DNA of 64,000 nucleotides from Edaphochlamys debaryana (Eukaryota; Chlorophyta; Chlorophyceae; Chlamydomonadales), in assembly GCA_016858145.1 (NCBI GenBank), contig JAEHOE010000043.1:124001-188000 (forward strand). Reading direction: 5' to 3'. Positions within the stretch are counted from its first letter, which is position 1, and each line of letters opens with the position of its first letter. Both the position numbers and the translations under genes were made by a program. The notes beneath the pieces were generated by a model. It saw only the letters and a list, made by a program, of their open reading frames with translations, ran no database searches and was not told the DNA's origin. Shown piece by piece: positions 31,042 through 42,343 of this stretch.

Positions 31042-33360
31042 CTAGGGGCTCGCCAGCCAGGCCGCAGCAGCCGTCGCCGACAGCAGCCCCGCCAGGCCAT
31101 ACACCGCAGCAGCCACAAGGCCGCCCTGCTCGTCCCTGGCACGCTCCCCGCCGTTGCGGTACACCCTTAGAGCGGCAGCGTGCCCGACACGGGAGGACCG
31201 CAGCTGCAGCCAGCGCCACAGGTCCATGTGGCACACACCCCGGCGCGCCCGCACCCACGCCCGCACCTCCTCCGCGTGGCGAGGGCCCGAGCACCGGAGC
31301 GCCTCGCACTGCTCCTCCGCCGCAGCCAGGGCCGCGCACCAGTCCACCCCCCGGCACCCCGCCTCCGCCACCAGCCACTGCAGGACGGCCGCCGGTGCCC
31401 CCGCCTGGATGGCCCGCACCACCAGGCCCAGGCCGGGGGGCCCCAGGGGCACCCCCTTGGCGTGCAGCAGGCGCAGCAGGCGCCAGTCTTGGTTGGTCAG
31501 CGCCACGGTGTAGGGCTCGGCCGTGACCTGGCAGGGGGGGCGCAGGTCGGATTAAGACGAGGCGAGGGCCGGCTGGGACACCGTCGAGCAGCCGATAGGT
31601 TCTACCGCCAGATACAAGCATGAGCACGCAGGCTGTAACCCCAAAGCCAGCTCAACTCACCGGCTGGGGGCAGCCATGCTCCGCCAGCAGCTCCACCGCC
31701 GCCTCGCACCCGGACATCGCGGCCAGGGACCACGCATCCTGCTGCATGACGCAACCCTGCAGCGTTCGCACCGCTTTGGTGACGTCGTTCCAGCCGATCG
31801 CTCCCCGCATCCACTGCAGGTGTAACGTGCTAGTCCAGTACTTAGGTGGAGTCTAAAGACCCCAATATAAGCTAAGGGAGCCAAGCCATAGGCGAGGCTC
31901 AATAGTACGGCAGCACAGCTGCCGTATGCACACACCTGGGCCCAGAGGGCCCAGATACGGCTATAATAGGAGGGCAGAGCCCTAGGAGAAGTCATGCCTG
32001 TAAGGCGTACGTTACAGCAGGAGCTGCTCATGCCCGCCGGTGGCCGCGCCCCTCGCAAGCAGCTCCCCCGGCAGGGCGTAGCCCCTCTATGCAGCGGCGG
32101 GAGGGGATGAGGAGGTTATTCACGTGGTTGCGCGTCTCAGCCGTGCATGCAGTCCCGGGACGGCTGCAACCTTTCACCTGGACGAGTGTCTGCAGCACGG
32201 CCGTGTGCCCGCCCCTGGCCGCCCTGTAGCCAGCCTCAGGCAGCACGTTCGCCAGCTGCACCTGGTCCCCCGCAGGCAAGAGCCACCCCAGGAAGGCAGC
32301 GACGTCTCGTTGTCCTGCCTGCGATAACGGATATGGCGCGCAGGCGCGCTGGCGTTGGCTCCTTCAGCCCATCGTGGAGTGCGCGCGCGGTCCAGCAGGA
32401 AAGACGCACCTGCACACCCTCGTCCAGGAGCCACTCGAGCGCCGCCCCTTTCCCGGCCTCAACCGCCACCGCCACGGCCCAGCAGTCGGGCCTCAAGCCC
32501 TTGGCCCGCAGCCATCCAAACCGCTCCACAGCAGCGTCGTCCGGAAGGGGAGCACCACAGGTGAACAGTAAGGGTTCGCCCTCGGCGCCGAGTGTTAGGA
32601 GCCAATCCGCCTTGGCCTGAAGGCACGGCGGCAAGCACGGGCACAGTGACGGGTCGAGCTCAGTGGAAGGCCTGGAGTTGACCGAATGTGTCCGTCCTAC
32701 ATGATCTGGCGATCCCGACTCACCTCCCAGTCGGGCGTTACACTGCACAGCGCTTGCAGGAGGTAGGGGGTGAGCTCCACGCCTGCCCCTCCGAAGGGCA
32801 CCCACAGCCTCTGCACGGCCGCCAGGTCGCAGCCCTCCAGTGCCGCGGCCACGATGTTTGGCCCAGAAGGCACAGCCTGCCTGAGGCTGGCCGAACTCTT
32901 TGGACGTGCCGCGTTCAGCAGCGACTCCGCCAGCGCCGGATACCCGCCCTTGAGCGCGCCGGCAGCCGCCGTGCCCGCCCCAGCCGGCGCCCGCAGGCCA
33001 GGGAAGCGCTCGAGGCACCACTCACTCACACATGTCATCTGTAACAGGGCCCGGGCGGGCTCTGAACTGGCATCATAGGAGGCTTTTGAGAAGGTACGTT
33101 GTTACATCATCCCTCCCCGCCTCGGCCGCAGCGGTGAGGACTTGGGCCCAGGCCAGCCCCTCGGTCACCCAGCCCGGCTGCACCAACCAGGCGCAACAGC
33201 CCAGGGCGCCGGCGGCCGTAAGCGCTGCCTCCAAATTGGGCACGACGTCAGTGCTTTATATTGTTGCTCCTCCAAGCACCTCGGACGTCAGCTTGCTCAC
33301 GAAGCGGAGACAGGCTGCCTCGTTCGGGCTTAAATTTTCGGCGGGGACATCTGGCAACGC
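31042..33360 (-). pseudogene. Ankyrin-repeat-type protein gene, 5' end disrupted
   Basis: Six exons join in frame for 460 residues: 33243-33106, 33038-32724, 32616-32410, 32261-32178, 31813-31661 and 31527-31042. The text shows degenerate ankyrin-like units of the algal type: N-L-E-A-A-L-x-A-A-G, A-A-A-x-A-G-R-x-D, A-G-Y-R-A-A-R-G-G-H-T-A-V-L-Q-x-L, L-A-A-M-S-G-C-E-A-A-V-E-L-L-A-E-H-G. Upstream, 33259-33360 encodes L-S-P-N-E-A-A-C-L-R-F-V-S-K-L-T, which resembles the usual N-terminal leader of such algal proteins. An in-frame TAA at 33258-33256 separates it from the rest, and the long linker normally between these parts is missing. The gene may be a decaying copy with a deletion, or I have missed a 5' exon. 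Ankyrin repeats bind protein partners; no specific role can be given. Confidence 0.6.
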
Positions 33361-34155
33361 ATGTGGGAGGCTGCATCCCGTGGCGTATATCGCGCGCCTA
33401 GACCGCGCCGTTGACGATTGTGGAGCTCGGACCTCGCTTGGACCTAACGAGTAGCTGAGAAAGACGCTTGGCGGTTGTGGAGCTCGTAAGCTTGCACACA
33501 AGCTGGCTGCCCTGGGCCGTGCCGGGGATACGCCAGCATAGCCATCCTGCCGCAAGGGCAAGGGCAAGGTGAGGGCACTACTCAGCGTGTGAGCTCAAGC
33601 TAACCACGGTCCGATAGGCTGACAATGACTGATACGCACGACACTGTAGCTGGCCAGTCGTGGGCCCGCTGCCGGCTCAACCTGAGCTTTTGCCGTGTTC
33701 TTGTCTTCTTATGTACCCCACAACCTCCTGCACTGCGTTAGCACGGCGGCAGTGGTGCTGCAAGCGACCAAGGGCCCGGGCCCTCTTTCAATTCATCTGC
33801 GTCAAACGCCCTTCATGGGGCGCCGAAACGATGGCGCAGAGCCCAAACTTCTATCAATTGAGGAACTTCCTTGATCATTCCCATAGATCCCCGGCGGCCG
33901 GCCGTAATAATGACTACGCCACAAGGGTGTCACCGGCGGCCTACCTTCCTCCCAGGCCACCTTCCTCCGCCACCTGTCTCAGCGTCTAGGTGGAGCTCGC
34001 AAACTCTCACAGGCCACTCCCTAATTGAGCCCCATCCCCGCAGCTCCTGGCACGCTGATCCGTCCCTAGACCTCTACGGCGGCCTCAGCCTGTAGGTTCC
34101 CTGCCCTTCGTCAGCCTTGTAGTCAAGTACGCCCTCATGCTCCTCGCCCAGCACA
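33361..34155. other. Spacer, GCN5 3' side
   Basis: No gene is supported. The part nearest 34155 should be the 3' untranslated region of GCN5 on the minus strand. Confidence 0.35.
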
Positions 34156-36135
34156 TCACTGCGGCTCTTCCTTGGCTGCGGGCTCCGCTGCGGAAGCCTC
34201 CCGCGGCCCGCCGTCCCGCTCCTCCTCGAACACCAGGTGCTGCGTGAGGTAGGAGTTGATATGCGACTCAAGCTTGTTGGCGAGTTTGTAGTATACCGTG
34301 TCGGGGGCGTTGTAGAAGCGGCAGTTGTCGCAGACGCGGCGGAGGTCGGCGTTGAGGATCTCCAGCGTGGCGTAGAAGCAGCGCGACGCCAGACGCTGCT
34401 CAATGACGTCCAGGGCGATGGGGTCCTTGATGATGTCTGGCGGGGGTGAACGACGAGGGAGGCGGAAGGGAAATGGGTAGGGCTGGGCACGGGCCCAAGT
34501 GCCAAGCATGGCCAAGCAACATGATGAGGCGTGGCATGAGGGCACGAGGGGAAACGCATAGTAGCTTGTGAGGTGAGGTGAGAGAGTGCAAAGAAAGGAG
34601 CATGGTCTGTGTCGAGTCAGCCCGGAAGCGGGTGAGGGCAGCTGCCAGCAGCGAGCAGGAGCGCCCACACCCTGGGCAGAGACCGGCCATTCCCTGCGTC
34701 AGGGGCCAGAGGCGCCAAGCCTCTTCCAGCCAGCCCGTGCGAAGCCCTGCCCTCATCTCATCACACAGTATTGCGCTGCGGTGAAGCCCCCCGCCCCCCT
34801 TCCCCCCTGATGCTCCTCCACAGCCCTGCAGCCTTTTCCCTGGCCTCGTCTCAAGGGCCATGCCCTCCCGTCTCCCCCCGCCGGCCGCTCGGCGCGCACC
34901 GTAGTAGTCGGGTGCGTCCTGCACGGCCACCTGCACCAGAAAGGGCCATGCCTCCTCCAGCCCCTTGACGTGCTCCAGAAGCGCGGCCATGAAGGCGTGC
35001 AGCGTCGCGGGTGTGGGGTCCACGGGCGCCTCGCTGCCGTCCAGCACCAGACGGTAGCGCGGGCCCTGAGCCGCCAGGGCGGGCGACCAGCCAGCCTCCA
35101 GCACGCCTGGGATGTCGCCGATCGTTAGCGCGGAGCGCAGCGGCCGCGGCTGGCCCGCTGCGTCTGCCCGCGCCTCTGCAGCGGCCTGGTCGGCAAAGTG
35201 CGTGAGGCCGGGGCGCACGAGGTGGCTGTTGGAGAGCTGGCGGATGCGCTCGTCCAGCGCCAGGCGCTGGGTGCGGACCAGGTCCGGCAGCGCCGTGAAG
35301 CAGACGCAGGGGTGCATGACGCACTCCATCAGCGTGCCGCCGTCGTAGTCCTTAATGTAGCCCTGCCAGCGCTCCCGCTCGAGCGTCACCTCACGCGTGA
35401 AGCCCTGCTTCTCAAAGTACCCCACCGCGTTGTTGTCGGCGTACGTGAGGAAGTGCGTGAGCCGGTCCTGCGTGCGCGCAAACTCTTTCGTGTGGTTCAT
35501 GAGCCGCGTGCCGTAGCCCTTGACCTGCTCGTGCGAGGTCACGGCGCAGAAGGCGATCTCGCCAAAGGCCTGGGCGTGGAAGGCGCGGTACGTGATGCCG
35601 CCGATGACTGTCCCGTTGCGCTTCAGCAGCGCCACGGAGCGGTGTCGTCGGTCGAACACCAGCCGCACGATGTACTCCTGCAGAGCGGGGGAAAGGGGAG
35701 GGCGGGAGCGTGCGGTGCAGGGGACTGCGCTCAAGGTGACTGCCATGTTCTGTGCAGCCGCCAAAAACCCCACACGCCTGTGACGTCCGCCCGCCCCCTT
35801 GAAGAGCTTCCTCTCACTGCCCCTGCCCAACCCCTGAGCCCGCCTACCTTTGGCATGTTGGGCAGCTGCTTGGAGAAGATGTTTTTCAACCCCACGAGGT
35901 ATATCAAGTTCTGCGGGTCGTCATTGTTGAGGACATACTTGAAGGAGATGTCCCCGTCCTGCTCTCGCTTGATAAGTGCCTCCTCGCGTTGGGAGTAGGC
36001 ACCAGGCAACAATCGCTCAGATGGCCCCGGTTGTTCGCATACAAGCTGGTTTGCTGTCCGGTATTCAAGTTGTAAGGGTCCATTCTCATGATGCAGGCGC
36101 TGCCTCTTGGCAGGAGGCTGCTCGACCTCAACCAT
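34156..36135 (-). CDS. GCN5: GCN5-type histone acetyltransferase
   Basis: Three exons (36135-35848, 35677-34900, 34436-34156) give 448 residues with a consistent frame. The acetyltransferase domain spans about residues 63-225. F-G-E-I-A-F-C holds the catalytic Glu136, and Q-V-K-G-Y-G (147-152) is the acetyl-CoA binding loop; Y-A-D-N-N-A-V-G-Y-F follows. A bromodomain fills the C-terminus: W-P-F, then P-D-Y-Y-D-I-I-K-D-P spanning the exon 2/3 junction, and C-R-F-Y-N with the acetyl-lysine-binding Asn398. This order is that of GCN5/KAT2, the catalytic subunit of SAGA/ADA complexes, which acetylates histone H3 in the nucleus. The size fits yeast and plant GCN5. It is transcribed divergently from the MPH2-like gene, 241 bp away. 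The start at 36135 is the first ATG before the conserved part; the N-terminal 60 residues are not conserved. Confidence 0.95.
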
Positions 36136-36376
36136 TTGCGCGCCACCGCGTTGACCGCCCACTACCGCGGCGCTCTGTGCACAGTGTGTAAGCAGCTGGA
36201 AGAACAGGACGCGAAGGGGTGTTGGGCGACATCCTGACCCGCGATGCCACGCAATGGTGCCACCATTGGGTGCAGCGCCATTTGGGTGCCACCATTGGGT
36301 GCAGCGCCCTCGTTCACTTCCAGGTCTGATTTTCCACGAGTTCCTCCTGCCCATTTCCACAGCGCAATCAGTCACC
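36136..36376. promoter_or_regulatory. Shared divergent promoter, GCN5 / MPH2-like
   Basis: Only 241 bp separate the two start codons. A 24-bp sequence (core GCCACCATTGGGTGCAGCGC) is repeated directly at 36256-36279 and 36285-36308. Each copy contains ATTGG, an inverted CCAAT box, which works in both directions and is common in divergent promoters. No TATA box stands out. Confidence 0.6.
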
Positions 36377-37440
36377 ATGGCCCTGATCATGCAGAAGGCC
36401 TGCGCAGCTCGCCTTGTGGCTCGCTCACGCACTGTGTGCCAGGCGGGCTCGAGCGCCTCGCGCCGTGCCATCCTCGGTGTTGCGCTGCTCCCGGCGCTTG
36501 TGTATGCCCCCAAATCACTGGCGATGATCCTTGGTGAGTTTGGTGCTTGGGCCAGGCGAGCTGCGTGTGGCTGCAACTCGTCGCAAGCCAGCGCGCTATG
36601 CTCGCGTGTCGTTCAACCTTTCGTGGTCTCAGCCCATTAACTTGCATCGATCGATTGAACATCTGCGGGCTTCAAGCGTAGAGCGCCATGACCAGTTGCT
36701 GCATGCCGCGACCTGCCTTCTTCCCGCTGCCGCACGCCTACAGACGAGGACGACGATGACCTTGTTGAGAAGGCCAAGGCCAATCGCCGTGCCCGCCTGG
36801 CGCAGCAGGCAAGCCTGTGTGGCCAGGCTTGTTTTGTGGTTGGGCTTCGGTGGTCGGGCCCCGGCCCCGCCATACACAGCTGCCCCGCCATACACATTCC
36901 CCCGCACATCCCTCCGCAGAAAGGCGTCACCTCCGACTTCCTGCGTGAGGAGAACCTGCGCGACGCTCGCCTTGAGCGCGAGCTGGTGCCGGTGCAGAAG
37001 GCCGTGTACAAGCTCGCCAAGTCGGGCAGCCAGCTCGAGGTGAGGCGGCCCTTGTGCGAGGGGCAAGGCCACATGTCTGACCGCCATTCAAACAGCTTTC
37101 AGCTGGGGAGGTGACTGGTTGTCGTCCTTGACCATAGGATCTTCCACACGCTTGTTCGCCCGCGCCTCACCCCTTCCCTCTTGAACCCGTGCAGGCCGGA
37201 GATCTCTCTGGCGCCGCCAGCACCCTCTCTGAGTCTTGGGTTGCGGAGCTGGGCACCGTCGCCACCGCTCTGTCGGGTGCCGATGAGGCCGGCAAGCTCA
37301 CCTCCGCGATTCGCAGTGTGCAGAGCTCGGCGGCCGCTGGGGACGCCTCCGGCTCCAAGCGCCAGTTCGTGGCCCTGGTGGGCAGCCTCCAGAGCTGGGC
37401 CGCCAGCACAGGCCTGGCGGGCGGGCTGAAGGGTCTGTGA
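36377..37440 (+). CDS. MPH2: Thylakoid lumen 16.5-kDa protein, MPH2-like
   Basis: Four exons (36377-36533, 36744-36808, 36920-37039, 37195-37440) give 195 residues. The N-terminus is a two-part targeting sequence: a basic, Ala/Ser-rich chloroplast part and then S-R-R-A-I-L-G-V with a hydrophobic run and A-P-K-S-L-A. That is a twin-arginine (Arg29-Arg30) signal for Tat import into the thylakoid lumen. The mature part starts with an acidic D-E-D-D-D-D-L-V-E-K block, followed by a Y-K-L-A-K-S-G segment, G-D-L-S-G-A-A-S-T-L and a C-terminal W-A-x-x-T-G-L-x-x-x-L-K-G-L. This pattern agrees with my memory of Arabidopsis MPH2, which protects photosystem II under fluctuating or high light. Intron 2 has a GC donor (CAG|GCAAGC). 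The match is from memory, not a search. Confidence 0.75.
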
Positions 37441-38351
37441 GCAATGCGCTGTGTGGGGACGATGGAAAGCAGGCTAAGGATCATCTCTATGGGTCGTGCG
37501 CTGTTGATGAATCGGACAGTTTTGCCGGAAGGGCTTGACTAGGTAGCTGCCCCAAGGTACTGCGCCGCATGTCACTCTAAGCGTTGCGCGGTTGTGAGCT
37601 TGTTGCGGACTAAGTGCAGCGCGGGTACCTTTGACAAGCTGTAGAGGAAGCTGTTCGTAGTGGAGCATTGTGCGTCAGTGCGCGGCTCCTGCCCTTCCGT
37701 CCTCGCGGGGTTTGGGGCCCAGCCCTCGCCCCTTTGATGACAACCTTGATAGCAGGTAGCGGGTATTCAGCAGAACGCTGTGCACGGGTGACGGCCGAGT
37801 TTGGTATGGCGGGCCTCTGCCCTTGATGCCCGCATGCAGGGGACAAACACTCCCGGGCGAGGGGTAAGGAGAGGTTTACAAGGAGATATCACGAATGGAT
37901 GGGTGAACTAGGATGTCTGGCTGGGAGCTTTGGATGGGCCAGGCCGGATTGCAACGTACAAGTTGATTTGGCTAGCATATTGACGGGCTCCGTACGGTTT
38001 CTAGGCCATGAGCGTGTGCGTCACAGCTGTGTAAGCTTGCAGTCGCTGCTGAGGTTGAAATTGACGATCAGCCCACCGGTCGGCTTTGGACGTGTAGGGA
38101 CGCCACGAGGGCGGACAGGGATGTGCACAATTGCTACTACTTGCTGTGGAGCTGCACAGCTTATGGCGCCTCACCCACTCCCAGCGGCCCACGTGATTCC
38201 CTGACATTGCCTCCGCAAGGCCGGGCATCTCCTTGTTGTGCTCCCTGTCCCTGAGCCTTCGGCCCTCTCTGCAGGGGCCTCCGGTGGCTTAGGGTCCCTG
38301 TCGTGCAGGCGCTTGCGACTGGCCTTTGAACGTGGGGGCATCACTAATGGA
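37441..38351. other. Downstream region of the MPH2-like gene
   Basis: This contains the 3' untranslated region. A TGTAA lies near 38027-38031, about 590 bp after the stop, but I am not sure it is used. No other gene is supported. Confidence 0.35.
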
Positions 38352-38820
38352 TCAATCACGGGGGACCGGGGGTTGCGGGGTGGGTTCGTGGCAGTCAGGT
38401 TGACACATGGCTGCACGAATGAGCTGGTTGCTCAGATAATATGGTCGCAGTGCTTGGGTACGCTCGCAGCTGCTTGCAGCGGGTTCGGGCTGGGCAGATC
38501 GATGGACATCGCACTGATCATCAGAGGCCCTCGCGCCCTCGCGCTCTTGCCACGACGTGCTCGTAAGTCATGTGTATCCCATGAGTGCTTTGCGCGGTGT
38601 GGGTCCCTCTGCATGGCCCAAACCGTCGCGATGCATTCACCGAGGTCGGCCCACCCCGCGTGCTCCATTCGCCCAAGCCCCGCGGCTGCGGGCCTTGTGC
38701 TCGGCTAGGAACCCGCTGCACGGACTTTGGCGGCCTCTGGGGCCCCACAGAATACAACGTAACGTCTGGTGACCCAGGGTCACCCCCAGCTCGACTTCGT
38801 GATTCGACAGGCGGCATAAA
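38352..38820. repeat. Dispersed repeat, copy 2
   Basis: Second copy of the repeat at 22384-22860, with the same order of landmarks and the same right end. Its left end reads GGGGGACCGGGGGTTGCGGG, which also resembles 16222. Confidence 0.75.
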
Positions 38821-38870
38821 TAGCGGGTTTAGGATGGAGCTTGACAATGCGGCTTGAGCGGGTTTAGGGT

Positions 38871-40902
38871 GAAGCAGTCTGCGGGGGGGTTGGGGGGGAG
38901 TTGAGGGGTGGGGGCGGGGGAGTGGGCGGGGCCACTTCCCCACCCCCTTGCGTTGTTGAGGCTGGCGGGTGGGAGGGGCCCGGCTTGGCCTGGTTAGCTG
39001 GCCTGCGAGGTAGGACGCAGGCGATGCGGGATGCTGGACGTGGGGCAAGCTGCCATGATGTGCGCCTGCCATAGGTGGTGAGGACTTGCTTGGATGGAGC
39101 TGCCCGGAAGATGCTGACAGATGCTCAGCAAGCGAGCTGCCCACACAGCACGCGGGCTTGGACTATGGAGCTTGACAATGCTGCTTGAGCCTTGAGCTGG
39201 GTTGAAGAGGTTGCTGGCGGTAGGGAGAAGGCGTGGGCGGGGCCAAGGGAGCTGTGCCCGAGGATGGATGGATGAATTGGTGAGGGGAGGCGGGGTCTTT
39301 GTACAAGGCGAGCTCTGAACTGGATGGCTCCTGACCTATGTATATGATACATCAAGTCTGCGTGCCGATCGGGCGCTCATGTGAGTCGCGGTTAAGTCGC
39401 GATACATTTTGCTCGCCGAGGGCCATCCATCGCCAATCGCCGAACCATTGGCCTCACGTCAGCTTCTTGGCGCCTCTGCAGGTCACAGTCGGGCCTGTCA
39501 AGTAAAATTTGCCGCATGTCGGGCTTGTCAAGTAAAAACGGTTGGTCGCGGCGCGCGGAGGCCTCCTGCTGCTCGGCGAGCACCGTTTCGGCCCAGCTTT
39601 GGAACCGCGAGTGTATCTCAAACATCAAGGCATTGATTGGTCGAGGTCGCGTGGCGTTCCGACGCGCATTGAGGAAGTTCGGTGCTCATTGTTGGGGCGA
39701 TTTCCGCGACCACGCGTCTTCGCGGCCCCGCGCCAGCCTAGCGAGCGCTCCTATGATGCAAATTACGTATGCGAGTCAAGTCCGATGGCTTTGGTCGCGG
39801 AGTAAGAACGCCGACCCAGGGTCGTTGCTTTTGCGAACATGGCTGGTCAAAGGTCTGCTTAAATAGCGGGTGACGGGTGAAGCAGTCTGCGGGGGGTGGG
39901 GGGGAGTTGAGGGGTGGGGGGCGGGGGAGTGGGTGGGGCCACTCCCCCACCCCCTTGCGTTGTTGAGGGGCAAAAGGCCGCGGGTTGGGAGGGGCCTGGC
40001 TTGGGCCGGTAAGCTGGCCTGGGAGCTGGGACGCAGGCTATGCGGGAGGCTGGACGTGGGGCAAGCTACCATGAGGTGCGCCTGCTATGGGTGGTGAGGA
40101 CTTGCTTGGATGGAGCTGCCTGGAAGATGCCCACAGATGGTCAGAAGCCATCTGCCCACACCGCACGCAGGCTTGGATGTGGGAGCTTTGACAATGTTGC
40201 TTGAGAATTGAGCTGGATTGAAGAGGTTGCTGGCGGTAGGAGAAGGAGTGGGCGGGGCCAAGGGAGCTGGGTGCCCGAGGATGGATGATGGGCTTGAGGC
40301 GGGGTCTTTGTGCAGGACGAGTTCTGAGCTGGATGGCCATTGACGTATATATATGAAACATCAAGTATGTGTGCCGATTGGGCGCTGTTGCAGTGAGTGT
40401 GGTCCGTCGCGGTGAAGTCGCGATACATTTTGCTCGCCGAGGGCCATCGCCAGTCGCCGGGTTGCGGCCCATTGGCCCTCACGTCAGCTTCTTGGCGCCT
40501 CTGAAGGTCACAGTCGGGCTGCCAAGTAAAAACGGTTGAGCGGCTGCAGGTCGGGCCTGCCATGAAAACAACGGTTGGTCGCGGCGCGCGACAGGCTCCT
40601 GCTGCTCGGCGAGCACCGTTTCGGCCCGGTTCTGGCCTCGCGAGTGCTTCTCAGATGTCAGGGCAGCATGTGATGCGGGTCGCGCGGCGTCCCGACGCGG
40701 CTTGAGGAAGATTGCTGCCCTAGATGTGGTCGATTTCCGCGACCGCGCGTCGGCGCGGCCCCGCGCCGCTCCCGCGCGCGTCCTACCGCCACTATGTACC
40801 AAATACAGTCAAGTCCGACGGCTTTGGTCGCGGAGTGAGGGGGGTGACCCGGGGTCGGAACTTTTGCGAACATGGCTGGTCAAAGGTCTGCTTAACTAGC
40901 GT
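38871..40902. repeat. Two tandem ~1-kb repeat units
   Basis: GAAGCAGTCTGCGGGG starts at 38871 and again at 39879, with a diverged GAAGCAG restart at 40903. Units share a GC-rich block, a TTGACAATG...GCTTGAG block, a CGCGATACATTTTGCTCGCC block and the end block GAACATGGCTGGTCAAAGGT. Periods are 1008 and 1024 bp. A third, strongly changed unit may follow to about 41730, where GGTGACCCGGGGTCGG occurs again. No coding frame is conserved between units, so this is not a gene array. Confidence 0.8.
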
Positions 40903-41830
40903 GAAGCAGCTCTCCGGAGGCAGGCGGGGCGGGGGCGTGCCGCCCCCTCCCCGCCTTGAGGGGGTTTCCCCGGGGTGCGTGGCGGGGTTGGGCGGGGAAG
41001 TGGTTTGACGGCTGGATTCGTTTGAGGGGAGGAGGAAGGCGAAGAATGGGACCAAGGAAGTAACCGCGGAGCGCTGGGCGGGAGGGGTACGTAGGTGTGC
41101 TTGCTCGGGGATGCGCTGGACGGAGTTGCCGGCGGGTTGGATTGGAATTCCCCGCGTTGGACAACCTCGTCGCGAAGGACCACGGGGGCCTGCCCAGGGT
41201 GCAGACGTGTGAAGGATGGCATGCTATATGTTGAAAGGGGCGCGCGTTGTTGGCAAACGCATTCTGTCGCGGGGCGAGCATGTGCGGGTCGCGAGGGCTT
41301 TCGTTTCGCAGAGTTGCATTTGACGCCCGCCTGCAGGTGCTGTTATACCCTGTGAGGAGTTTAGTGAAGTATGGTGGTGAAGCGCAAGGCACTCGCGGCT
41401 CTGAGCGGAGCTGGTTGAGGGCGATGGGGCCCCTCCTGGTTTTGGCGCGAGTTTTGGCCGGTCCATCGCTGCACGTGAGGTCGCCCGCAACGCCCCACGC
41501 TGGGGTAATAGAGCTGTGAAAGCTATGCCGGCGTGGGCAGGCGCGGCGGGCAGGCGCGACCGCCGGTGGCGTGCGCATGTCCGCCGTCGAGGCATCCCCA
41601 CGTCGCCCTTCCGCCTCCCTGGCCGGCGCAAGGGCCCTTTGACGCTGCGCGGCACCCGACGCACTGAGTTTAAGAGGCTGAGAGGGCCTCCTGAATAAAG
41701 GGTCAGAACCGGTGACCCGGGGTCGGCGGAACCGCCGTTTTGGCGCTTCTTGAGCTGCTTAACCACTCGTGATAAGGACGTGTGGCATCTGTCCTGGTGC
41801 TGTGCTTTCCCTGCCATTTCAGTCCGAGTC
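40903..41830. other. Diverged repeat and spacer
   Basis: This region starts like a third repeat unit and then diverges. A 228-codon minus-strand frame (40892-41578) has no domain features and was not accepted. Confidence 0.35.
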
Positions 41831-42343
41831 CTGCCCATCAGGGCCCAGCACGCCTGCTGCCCATGTACCCATCACAGCGTGCATGGTTTAAGGAGCAGCA
41901 TCGCGGCGGCCGAAGCGGACGGGTCACACACTCACCTCCGGCCCCACTGCATTGGGTCGGCTCCCCAGCGTCCCCTGGCTTGCCTGCCTGCATGCCCTCT
42001 GCATCCCATGCCGTACCCCCTTCCCCATTCCTGCGCCCTTGCTCACCGCCAAGCCCCGCCAGTTCCACTCAAGTCAGAAGCACACCCGCATAACGACCTC
42101 AACCCCCGAAGATCTATCTACTGCAATCCAGCTTCCCCAGCCAGCGTCACGGCCCGTCACCCAGCTCCATGCCTGTGCTCAACGTCTGTACTCCTTCAGC
42201 CCCAGGCCCCCACATGTGCCCTCATGGAATGGGTGAGGTCCCGACACATATGCCCATGAGAGTGCGTCCCTCCCCCCAGCCGCGAGCAGCCATGTGCCGT
42301 ACACATCGCCCAGCGTCTGTCTGGCGCCCGGCCATGCATGCAC

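Noticed and set aside
40892..41578. 228-codon minus-strand frame
   Set aside because: It lies in diverged repeat sequence and is not conserved in the sister repeat units.
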